Shown piece after piece: positions 22,921 to 29,177 of a DNA stretch of 38,634 nucleotides (the stretch's first letter is position 1; the number at the start of each line of letters is the position of its first letter). The notes below the pieces were generated by a model. That model saw only the letters and a list, made by a program, of their open reading frames with translations. It made no database searches and was not told where the DNA came from. The position numbers were made by a program, and so were the translations under genes. The stretch is from Gemmataceae bacterium (GTDB lineage Bacteria > Planctomycetota > Planctomycetia > Gemmatales > Gemmataceae), in the NCBI GenBank assembly GCA_022614915.1, contig JAKEHV010000463.1, positions 1 to 38,634 on the forward strand, given 5' to 3'.

Positions 22921-23589
22921 TCACTGAAAGGGCGCAGCAGGAGGCGGCGCCCGCGGCGCGTCGGGCCAGTGCGGTTCGAGGAAGCGCAGGACGGCTTCAT
23001 GGGAGACGTAGAGGCCGCGCTGGTTGGGCCAGATCTCGTAACCTTGCACGACGCCGATAAGGCAGGGCCCGGCCAGGTCGATGAGCCCGCCGCCGCTGCG
23101 CCCGTGCCAGGGTTTCTCACGCGTGAAGGTGGTGTTGCCTTCGGAAAATAGCAGCGACACCGGCACGCTCGTCACCGGCCAAGCCATGTTGTCGTAGCCC
23201 AAGCTGCGCAGGTTCTTCGAAGGCGCGTGGCCGCGCGCTGCGACCGGCACAAAATGAAAAGGCCCGTTGTCCAATTCAATGAGACACAAATCCAGTTCAA
23301 GATTGAACGCACGCAGGCGTGCGGCGGCATGCGGCTTTGAGGCGCGCGGTTGCGGCGGCCCGTCGAGGGCAAGTGGTTTCTTCACCAAGGATTCGTCGAG
23401 CCGTCCTGCTGCATCCGCCAGCATGTGCCCGCAACCCAGGAGCCACGAGCGTCCCGGCGCGCTGGCGATTACGGTGGCCGATGCACCGTGGCTCTTGATG
23501 CGGACCGTGGCGAGCGCGGGGTCCTGGCTTTGGACAGTGTGACTCCAGAAGAGAATGAACGTCGTGGATAGAAGAAAAAGTCGTTTCAT
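22921..23589 (-). CDS. Secreted trypsin-like serine protease
   Basis: The product is 222 residues. Its signal peptide is MKRLFLLSTTFILFWSHTVQS. The catalytic triad of a trypsin-like fold is visible: His55 in LGCGHMLAD, Asp100 in NLELDLCLIEL and Ser165 in HGRSGGGLID. There is no PDZ domain, and the length is short but complete for a bare protease domain. It lies in the capsid cassette between a phage-like small protein and the secreted proline-repeat protein, all on the same strand. It would be exported, so it is unlikely to be the capsid-maturation protease (that role fits the gene at 27779-28654). It may cut surface proteins or its secreted neighbour. The fold is fairly sure. Confidence 0.85.
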   Translation of the reverse strand: MKRLFLLSTTFILFWSHTVQSQDPALATVRIKSHGASATVIASAPGRSWLLGCGHMLADAAGRLDESLVKKPLALDGPPQPRASKPHAAARLRAFNLELDLCLIELDNGPFHFVPVAARGHAPSKNLRSLGYDNMAWPVTSVPVSLLFSEGNTTFTREKPWHGRSGGGLIDLAGPCLIGVVQGYEIWPNQRGLYVSHEAVLRFLEPHWPDAPRAPPPAAPFQ

Positions 23590-23602
23590 GACGGGACCTC
23601 CT

Positions 23603-23663
23603 GTTTACGTTTCGCGCTCGAAACATCCCGCGCGGAGGCATGACAGCAAGCGCGAAACGAAAG
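23603..23663. repeat. TTTCGCGCT palindrome
   Basis: CGTTTCGCGCT near 23609 pairs with AGCGCGAAACG near 23649. The repeat lies between the trypsin-like gene and the next upstream gene, and resembles the palindrome at 3556-3608. Confidence 0.6.
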
Positions 23664-23668
23664 CAGCA

Positions 23669-24031
23669 TCACAGATTGTTCGTCGGGTAAGTCACCGCTT
23701 CGCGGTAAAGGTAGACGCGGCGGCGGTCGTTGGGCGTGCCGTAGGACGTCCGGATCACGCCGATAACTCGAAAGCGCGTGCCGTTCTTGTCGGGCACATA
23801 GACCTTGTCGCCGCCGGGGCCAAACGCCGCTGCGTTGTCGCGAATGTCCGCGCCCAACTCGACTTCCATGACGTGGGTTACGTTGAAAGTCGCGTCGGCC
23901 TCGGCAAACTCAAAGCCCGCGGGGAAAAACGGCCGCAGCGTACAGGCGACGCCGGCCACGTCGGGCGCGGCGGGCGGCGCGTTGCCGGCCCGATAGACAT
24001 CACAGGTGTTGTTGGTGTGGCTGGGGAGCAT
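23669..24031 (-). CDS. Phage-like small structural protein (possible head-closure protein)
   Basis: The product is 120 residues from ATG 24031, after AGGACGACCGCA. It begins MLPSHTNNTCDVYRAGNAPP and is rich in strands (GDKVYVPDKNGTRFRVIGVI), ending RRRVYLYREAVTYPTNNL. Its size, composition and position directly after the connector-like gene fit head-closure or tail-attachment proteins of HK97-type phages. No motif proves it. A longer ORF to 24118 reads through a repeat array and is rejected. Confidence 0.65.
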   Translation of the reverse strand: MLPSHTNNTCDVYRAGNAPPAAPDVAGVACTLRPFFPAGFEFAEADATFNVTHVMEVELGADIRDNAAAFGPGGDKVYVPDKNGTRFRVIGVIRTSYGTPNDRRRVYLYREAVTYPTNNL

Positions 24032-24043
24032 TGCGGTCGTCCT

Positions 24044-24165
24044 GAAAAGGTGAAGGGGTGAAGGGGTGAAAGGGTGATGGGGTAACGCGTGGATACGAAC
24101 GGTTTCGAGTGATATCACCTTTTCACCCTCTCACCCTTTCACCCCTTCACCCTTTCCCCTTTCAC
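24044..24165. repeat. Facing G-rich/C-rich short-repeat arrays with a ~30-bp core
   Basis: The left array (24044-24083) repeats units such as AAGGGGTG. The right array (24113-24165) repeats their complement, such as CACCCTTT. A short unique core (24084-24112) lies between them. The arrangement matches the arrays around the four-helix-bundle gene at 25107 but has no gene inside. The right arm runs into the 3' end of the connector-like gene. Confidence 0.85.
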
Positions 24166-25034
24166 ACTCGCAGATTCCGGTACGGTTCCAACATCAAGAG
24201 CACGGCGGGCGGCATGCCCAGGACTGGGCGGCGCTCGACGGCGCCGGGCACCGTCTCGTGAGCCAGGCCGGGATCGCGCTTCGTTTGCCAATACAGCGCG
24301 GCCACCCAATGAGCGCAAGCTTCTTGCACGTCTTCGGGCACGGTTGCGAAGCCGGCCGTGTACTGGACGCGCCAGTTGTGCACGCCGCCGAACCAGGTCG
24401 GCCACTCGGCTTCCACTTCGAGCGGGTCGAGCCAGCCCGAACGCGAGCGCCACAGGTAGCCGCGCGCCGCATCGACGTCGAAATCCGTCAGCTCGAACAG
24501 GTGCAGCTTCATTTCCGCCAGTGCGTCCTTGGCGTTGCAAGCGCCTTGCAGCGCGCGCAAGTCCGCCGCTGCGCGGTTGGTGTGCGCCGCGTCCGGAATG
24601 GTCGCCGACCAGCCGTTGCCCAAGGCGTCGACGGCGGCCTTCATGGCGGACAGCGTCGGGTTGGCGGCGAAGGTCAGCGTGTTGGTCGTACTGACTCCGG
24701 AGGCGACGCGCGTCAGTTCCAGCGCGGTTGCGGTGACGCGCGCCGTGGCGCGCTGATTGGCTGCGGAAGCGTTGGTCACCTGCAGCACCGCGGTCGGCCC
24801 ATAGGCTACGCGCTCGACGCTGACGATGGGAAACTGGTTCAAGATCAGAAGCGGCTGCCGTGTGCCGTTGTACAATTCGTCGAACGGTTGGCTGTCGAAT
24901 TCGCGCCGGCAATAGCGCCGAATGGCCTTGGAGCACGCGGTCACGAGCGCGGCGATCGTCGTGTCTTCGGCGCTCGTGAACGAAGTTTGCGCGATGTTGT
25001 ACTTCGCGCGGGCTGTTGTAATTAGGTCGGCCAT
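24162..25034 (-). CDS. Phage head-tail connector-like protein (gp6-like)
   Basis: The product is 290 residues from ATG 25034. The N-terminal MADLITTARAKYNIAQTSFT, CSKAIRRYCRREFDSQPFDE and ELYNGTRQPLLILNQFPIVS are typical of phage gp6-like head-tail connectors. So is the C-terminal VQYTAGFATVPEDVQEACAH. A central insert of about 100 residues (AALELTRVASGVSTTNTLTF region) is Ala/Thr-rich and strand-like, making it longer than most members. The protein would join the portal to downstream structures. The cassette order portal, protease, capsid, unknown, connector supports it. The very end is encoded next to a repeat array. Confidence 0.8.
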   Translation of the reverse strand: MADLITTARAKYNIAQTSFTSAEDTTIAALVTACSKAIRRYCRREFDSQPFDELYNGTRQPLLILNQFPIVSVERVAYGPTAVLQVTNASAANQRATARVTATALELTRVASGVSTTNTLTFAANPTLSAMKAAVDALGNGWSATIPDAAHTNRAAADLRALQGACNAKDALAEMKLHLFELTDFDVDAARGYLWRSRSGWLDPLEVEAEWPTWFGGVHNWRVQYTAGFATVPEDVQEACAHWVAALYWQTKRDPGLAHETVPGAVERRPVLGMPPAVLLMLEPYRNLRV

Positions 25035-25053
25035 GGTTATGATTCCCGATTGG

Positions 25054-25361
25054 CGTGAAGGGTGAAAAGGTGAAAGGGTGAAAGGGTGACAAGGGGGGGT
25101 GACTCGATGCCGACGAAGATTACGCATCACTGGCAATTGGACGTTTACAAGAAGGCGTTCAAGAGCGCCACTCGAATTCATGAATTGTCGAGAGCTTTCC
25201 CGAAAGAAGAACAATACTCTCTGACAAGTCAGATACGAAAAGCATCACGTTCCGTATGTGCACAAATCGCAGAGGGATGGCGCAGGCGCCGTTACGCTGA
25301 GTTGGAGAAAGAGTGAATGACATTCACCCCTTCACCCTTTCACCCCTTCACCCTTTCATTC
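25054..25361 (+). mobile_element. Putative small element: inverted short-repeat arrays around a four-helix-bundle gene (truncated)
   Basis: The left array (about 25054-25090) has G-rich units like GTGAAAGGGTGAAAGGGTGA. The right array (about 25319-25361) has the complementary C-rich units. Between them lies one plus-strand gene fragment (25107-25316), opposite in direction to the phage genes on either side. The arrays, gene and strand arrangement mirror the element at 28675-29177, which uses a different repeat family. No transposase is present. Mobility is an inference. Confidence 0.55.
25107..25316 (+). CDS. Truncated four-helix-bundle (S23/bIVP family) protein
   Basis: The product is 69 residues from ATG 25107 (MPTKITHHWQLDVYKKAFKS). 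The first two helices match the family pattern: LDVYKKAFKSATRIHELSRA, then FPKEEQYSLTSQIRKASRSV and CAQIAEGWRR. Family members are about 110-130 residues, but this one stops after RRRYAELEKE, just as the right repeat array begins, so helices 3 and 4 are missing. Relatives occur as intervening-sequence proteins in some 23S rRNA genes and as accessory Avd proteins of diversity-generating retroelements. Neither context exists here. It lies head-on against the phage genes. Confidence 0.8.
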   Translation: MPTKITHHWQLDVYKKAFKSATRIHELSRAFPKEEQYSLTSQIRKASRSVCAQIAEGWRRRRYAELEKE

Positions 25362-25847
25362 TCAAATGGCGCTGGGCGGCGTCGCCTCGGCAAAGCGCGG
25401 TTCGGAAAGCACATACAACACACAACCAAGCTGGGCGTTGACGCCGGTGTCGTTGAGGTTGAGGCGGACGTGGTCGAAGCCGCCGTCCACGTCGAGCATG
25501 TCGGCGTCGATCTCCAGCACCCAGATGGCTTGCTGGTGAGCGTCGGTGTTCGTGTACGTGTTGGCGGCTGCTTGCGTAGTCTTGGTGAATTGTCCGATGG
25601 TTTGCACGTCGGTCGCTTGCTTGCGCCAGATCTCCGTGAAGTTCAGGGCTTTGACGCCCGTGCCGGCGTTGTCCTGGGCCTGTTGCAGCGTGACAATCGC
25701 ATCGTCGCCGTCCGTGCCGCCGGCCTTGTAGAAGATCACGGTCAGGTGATTGAAGTCTTTCATGCTGACCCAATCGCCGTCGCGCTGAATCTGCAAGTCA
25801 AGCGGAACAAAGCCGGCGACGATCTGGGAGTTTTCGACGAGTTTCAT
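25362..25847 (-). CDS. Hypothetical protein of the phage-like cassette, downstream of capsid
   Basis: The product is 161 residues, starting MKLVENSQIVAGFVPLDLQI after GAGAGGTGCTCC. It is strand-rich (HLTVIFYKAGGTDGDDAIVT; QAIWVLEIDADMLDVDGGFD) and ends LYVLSEPRFAEATPPSAI. It has no signal peptide. The position between capsid and connector genes suggests a capsid-decoration or minor structural protein. That is from context only. Confidence 0.78.
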   Translation of the reverse strand: MKLVENSQIVAGFVPLDLQIQRDGDWVSMKDFNHLTVIFYKAGGTDGDDAIVTLQQAQDNAGTGVKALNFTEIWRKQATDVQTIGQFTKTTQAAANTYTNTDAHQQAIWVLEIDADMLDVDGGFDHVRLNLNDTGVNAQLGCVLYVLSEPRFAEATPPSAI

Positions 25848-25859
25848 GGAGCACCTCTC

Positions 25860-26066
25860 AGGGGTCAGGAGTCAGGGAACAGGAGTCAGGGTCAGGGGAC
25901 AGAGGTCGGGGAGGGAATTTCAAATTGCAAATTGCAAATTGTAAATTTCAAATTGACGAACGCGCGACACTTCTTGCAATTTGCAAATTGAAATTTGCAA
26001 TTTTCAATTTGAAATTCCCTCGGTTAACTGCGCGGCGCCGTGGGGCAGGCTCTGGGCCTGTCCCAC
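25860..26066. repeat. Repeat-rich gap between capsid and the next gene
   Basis: From left to right the gap holds GGTCAGGAGTCAGGG-type tandem units (25860-25911) and an A/T-rich array pair. The left array (25914-25955) begins GGAATTTCAAATTG. The right array (25974-26019) ends CAATTTGAAATTCC, with an 18-bp core between them. A GTGGGGCAGGCTC/GGCCTGTCCCAC palindrome follows at 26039-26066. No gene was found from 26067 to 26246. Confidence 0.8.
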
Positions 26067-26246
26067 GTGCTCCGGCGGAATGGGTGTCGACATGGCCCGC
26101 GCGCCGGAGCCGGTCGGCACGCGGGGGGCACTTGAGCAGAATGCGGCGCTTAGGTCCCGGAAGCAGCGCGACGTGGGCGCCGCACGCTGCGGGGAAAAGA
26201 CCGGCGCTCTATGTTGCTCCGGATAGAGCGACGGCTCACGAGGAGG

Positions 26247-27557
26247 TTAACTGCGCGTTTGCAGGGTCACGAAGCACGACTGCGTATTCGTCCCTTTGTA
26301 CGGCGTCAGGGGCGCCGACCACCATGGTTGGCCGTCCACGCGGAAGGTGAAGCGGAAGACCGATTCGTCGAAGTCGAAACGGATGTGCGTGGACGTGCGT
26401 TGGTTAATGTCGCCGCGCGTGGCGGTGACGTAGTGGCGCAGGTCGGCGAGGATGATGTCGCCCGCCGTCCCCAGCGTGGGACACCATTCGACGGGCAGCA
26501 CGGGGCGGCCCAAGAGCGTGGCATAGGGTTTGGTGGACAGCCCGCCGGGCGGCAAATACGCCAAGGTGGCGGCCGAACCGCTGCCGACGGTCATCGAATG
26601 CAGCTGGCTTTCGACGTCCTGGTTGATGAGCCAGACTGCGTTCTGCCGGCACGGGGCGAACAAGCGCGACCACATATTGACGACATTCTGCGCGAGCAGT
26701 GTGTTGGCCACCTGGCCCGATTCCTTGTTCACCGTGACCAGACAGCTTGAGCTCAAGAGGCCGGTCGGCTGGCCCGCGCCCGTGCCGTTGATAATCGCGT
26801 CGCCCACCACGAAGTTGATTTCGTCGCTGGCCACGCGCATAAGGTATTGCTCCAGGGCCAGGCCTTGCGTGTCCGCCAGCAGTTCGTCCGACGAGTGAAT
26901 CATCACAAACAGCTTGTGCAGGTTGAGCTGAATGCGGCCGATGGCCGGTTTGCTGGCCGTGCCCTGATCGCCCTCTTCGCGCCAGTAGGCGCGGACGCCG
27001 CCCCAGCGCGACCCGTTGGCCCGCGAGGTTTCGGCAATGCGCGGAAACGAGATCGAGTTGCCGTGGATGGTGTAATTGTCGGTGCGGCCGAGCAATTGCT
27101 CTTGGGAGTAAATGCGCTCGAGCAGTCTGTCGATAAACTCGGGCGGCACCAGGAAGCCGCCGTCGGAGCCGAAGGCCTCGCCCATGCCGCTGGCCGCCTT
27201 GGCGACCAGGTGCAGGCGGTCGTCGGGGCGCTTGCCGGGCTGACAGGCGTCTTTGACGGCGAGGGCGAACTCGCCGAAGTTTTTGAAGCCGGCCCGGGGA
27301 TCGTCGATTGCGGAATCGCCCTGTCCCGTGAACGGGATCCGCGGGACTCGCTGCGCTCGTCCCGCGGCGTTGGTCCAGCGCTGGAAGGCGCGGTCGAGCG
27401 AATCGTCCAAGGCGCGGCTCAAAAGCGGCGCCACCGGATCGTGATCGAGCGGCTCGGCAAGCCCCTGCTCGATCAGCCGCTGGGCGTCGGCTTCGGCAAG
27501 ATCGAGGCGTTGGCCGGCGGACTGGTTGCGGACATCTTGGGTTAGCTGGACGAACAT
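26247..27557 (-). CDS. HK97-type major capsid protein
   Basis: The product is 436 residues from ATG 27557, preceded by AGAAAGGG. About 120 residues form a scaffold-like N-terminal segment (SRALDDSLDRAFQRWTNAAG). They lead into the typical capsid start GMGEAFGSDGGFLVPPEFID. Further family features are DNYTIHGNSISFPRIAETSR, KLFVMIHSSDELLADTQG, GDAIINGTGAGQPTGLL and VWLINQDVESQLHSM. The C-terminus FVTLQTRS ends a clean beta-sheet region. It should assemble the phage-like shell after cleavage by the upstream prohead protease. The reading frame is intact. The longer ORF to 27749 reads over a palindromic repeat and is rejected. Confidence 0.93.
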   Translation of the reverse strand: MFVQLTQDVRNQSAGQRLDLAEADAQRLIEQGLAEPLDHDPVAPLLSRALDDSLDRAFQRWTNAAGRAQRVPRIPFTGQGDSAIDDPRAGFKNFGEFALAVKDACQPGKRPDDRLHLVAKAASGMGEAFGSDGGFLVPPEFIDRLLERIYSQEQLLGRTDNYTIHGNSISFPRIAETSRANGSRWGGVRAYWREEGDQGTASKPAIGRIQLNLHKLFVMIHSSDELLADTQGLALEQYLMRVASDEINFVVGDAIINGTGAGQPTGLLSSSCLVTVNKESGQVANTLLAQNVVNMWSRLFAPCRQNAVWLINQDVESQLHSMTVGSGSAATLAYLPPGGLSTKPYATLLGRPVLPVEWCPTLGTAGDIILADLRHYVTATRGDINQRTSTHIRFDFDESVFRFTFRVDGQPWWSAPLTPYKGTNTQSCFVTLQTRS

Positions 27558-27609
27558 GACAAACCCTTTCTGTGAAACGTGGGAATGGAGATGTACTCTG
27601 TGCTCTGTG

Positions 27610-27730
27610 CTCGTTCCCAGGCTCCGCCTGGGAACGCAATCCTCGAGGCTCTGCCTCGGCGCGTTTCGACAATGGCGGCATAGAGGCGGAGCCTCTCGGA
27701 AGGCGTTCCCAGGCGGAGCCTGGGAACGAG
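27610..27730. repeat. 121-bp palindromic element with perfect 27-bp arms upstream of the capsid gene
   Basis: The arms 27610-27636 and 27704-27730 are exact reverse complements, each itself containing CCCAGGCTCCGCCTGGG-type hairpins. The inner part has a second nested pair (CGAGGCTCTGCCTCG and AGAGGCGGAGCCTCT). It encodes the SAWERE-type repeat peptide when read through. It lies between the protease and capsid genes. Confidence 0.93.
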
Positions 27731-27778
27731 AAGTCTCGGACGTTCGCATGCCTCCTTTGTTTACTGTACAAATGTATC

Positions 27779-28654
27779 TTATACCATGCCCCGATGTTTT
27801 TCAAAGGCCCGGTGCAAAGATTTGCAAAGTTTTTTTCGAAATCCCTCCGAGCCAAGCACGCGCAGCAGTCCTTCCACGCGCAGGAACGGAACACGATCCT
27901 CTCCGCGATGAACCAGCGTCGGCGCATCCGAGGATGGAGCGGCGTTGACCCGGTGCAGTGCCTTTTTGACTTCTTCCACGAGCGCGAAGGGCTGCATGGG
28001 TAGAAAGCAGCAAGCGTATTCAAGCAGCAGCCAGCGCGTGACAACAAAGCGCACCTTGTCCAGCCGCGGGTTCTTGGTGCGCTCCTGCTCCGTCGGGCTG
28101 TGCCGGTGCAAGGGTAAGAACCCGATCGACTTGCCGCGCAGCAAGCCCGCCTCGACAAGTTGGAACGCGGTGTCCGCAGGCCAATCCCCGCTCCAGTCGT
28201 CTGGACGCGGCGGGTACACCGTCTTGGCCTTCACGCCTGCGGGCTGGAAAGTAGCAGGCACACTCCGTGTGCCGTCCGCCAGCAACGGCACACGGAGTGT
28301 GCCTACTACACTGGAATCGCGCAGCCGCATTACCCGTCGCCACACGGACCGCCCCACCGGCGGCGTTGTGTACGAGTGATTGAGCGTTACGATCGGATTG
28401 AGCCGATAGATCGAATCGTCCATGCCGTCCGCCAACACGAGGTCGCCCAGGTGATCCGGCGATTCCACGGTGATCCAGGAAATGTCCGAGCGTTGGTCGG
28501 CGAGCAGCACCGAAACGCCGCGCTGCGTTGCCAAGCGCCTCGGCAAGAACGCGTCGTCCTTTGGGATCTGGGTGATTCGCGCGGCCAGCGCCTTGGCTTG
28601 GGCGTCGAGGAGAGGCAGGCCGACGGGACCTTCAATGAGGTTTTGCATGTTCAT
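27779..28654 (-). CDS. HK97-type prohead (capsid maturation) protease
   Basis: From ATG 28654 the product has about 291 residues; the Met two codons later is also possible. Probable catalytic residues of the herpesvirus-assemblin-like fold are His93 in VTLNHSYTTPPVGRSVW and Ser176 in LLRGKSIGFLP. The protease cleaves the capsid N-terminal segment during shell maturation, and the capsid gene lies directly downstream. Between the two catalytic residues (about 118-138) a palindromic repeat inserts GTLRVPLLADGTRSVP. If that loop is tolerated, the enzyme still works. If not, this is a decayed copy. The C-terminal 100 residues are basic and helical. The family is fairly sure, the activity is open. 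Confidence 0.85.
   Translation of the reverse strand: MNMQNLIEGPVGLPLLDAQAKALAARITQIPKDDAFLPRRLATQRGVSVLLADQRSDISWITVESPDHLGDLVLADGMDDSIYRLNPIVTLNHSYTTPPVGRSVWRRVMRLRDSSVVGTLRVPLLADGTRSVPATFQPAGVKAKTVYPPRPDDWSGDWPADTAFQLVEAGLLRGKSIGFLPLHRHSPTEQERTKNPRLDKVRFVVTRWLLLEYACCFLPMQPFALVEEVKKALHRVNAAPSSDAPTLVHRGEDRVPFLRVEGLLRVLGSEGFRKKLCKSLHRAFEKHRGMV
28251..28309. repeat. GTLRVP-type palindrome inside the prohead protease gene
   Basis: The arms 28251-28273 and 28287-28309 (GGCACACTCCGTGTGCC core) are complementary with one mismatch around a 13-bp loop. The element adds about 20 codons in frame. Confidence 0.93.
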
Positions 28655-28674
28655 GGGGTACCATTTCGTGAGTA

Positions 28675-29177
28675 TTTCAAATTGCAAATTGAAAATTGCA
28701 AATTGAAAATTGAAGATGGCTTGTCACCTAACTTTCATTGGAGGACATAATGTCGCCGGAAGTACTTTCGGAACGCCTGTTGGACTTTGGAGTCCGCGTT
28801 GGCAAGTTGGTTGATGCGCTGCCGGACACGCGCTTGGGCCGGCACGTCGGCGGACAAATCTTGCGGTGCGGCACTTCACCAGCTCCCAACTACGAAGAAG
28901 GATGTGCCGCGGAGAGCTGGGCGGACTTCGTTCATAAGCTCTCGATCGTCCTGAAAGAACTCCATGAATCACGCCATTGGCTCCGCTACCTCATGAAGGC
29001 CAAGCAACTGCCAGACAAACGCGTTCAACCACTCTGGAAAGAAGGCGATGAACTTTGCAGGATCATTGGCCAATCCCTCGTTACAGCAAAAGGAGTAAAA
29101 CACCCAAAAGGCGGCAGTTAGTCTTGCAAGTCCCGTGTTCAATTTGCAATTTGCAATTGACAGTTTTCAATTTGAAA
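28675..29177 (+). mobile_element. Putative small element: inverted A/T-rich arrays around an intact four-helix-bundle gene
   Basis: The left array (28675-28715) repeats CAAATTGAAAATTG-type units. The right array (29139-29177) repeats the complement (CAATTTGCAATTTG). One plus-strand gene with its own strong ribosome site lies between. The element separates the portal and protease genes, which are adjacent in HK97-type phages. Its right array encodes the last residues of the portal ORF. No transposase is present, so mobility is inferred. Confidence 0.6.
28750..29121 (+). CDS. Four-helix-bundle protein (S23/bIVP family), intact
   Basis: The product is 123 residues from ATG 28750. The upstream TTGGAGGACATA gives a strong GGAGG site, so the ATG is preferred to the in-frame TTG at 28738. 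Family features run along the whole length: SERLLDFGVRVGKLVDALPD, GRHVGGQILRCGTSPAPNYE, AESWADFVHKLSIVLKELHE and SRHWLRYLMKAKQL, ending in a fourth helix (LCRIIGQSLVTAK). Proteins of this fold form oligomers and bind nucleic acid in the Avd branch. The cellular role of stand-alone members is not known to me. It is convergent to the surrounding phage genes and likely transcribed on its own. Confidence 0.9.
   Translation: MSPEVLSERLLDFGVRVGKLVDALPDTRLGRHVGGQILRCGTSPAPNYEEGCAAESWADFVHKLSIVLKELHESRHWLRYLMKAKQLPDKRVQPLWKEGDELCRIIGQSLVTAKGVKHPKGGS

Noticed and set aside
22028-22924. Upstream extension of the ParB-like ORF
   Set aside because: It overlaps two well-supported genes in another frame. 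The ParB-like domain begins at 22027.
24044-25361. Possible CRISPR array
   Set aside because: The units are 7-8 bp, degenerate and contiguous, with no regular spacers and no cas genes.
26067-26246. Small Arg-rich minus-strand ORFs in the gap below the capsid gene
   Set aside because: The frames lack a usable start or ribosome site. Composition alone does not support a gene.
26404-28158. 584-codon minus-strand ORF
   Set aside because: It runs across the capsid and protease genes in another frame. It is Arg/Pro-rich and has no recognisable domain.
25107-29121. Diversity-generating retroelement suggested by the Avd-like fold
   Set aside because: No reverse transcriptase and no template/variable repeat pair is present.
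25107-29121. rRNA intervening sequence
   Set aside because: No 23S rRNA sequence lies around either four-helix-bundle gene.
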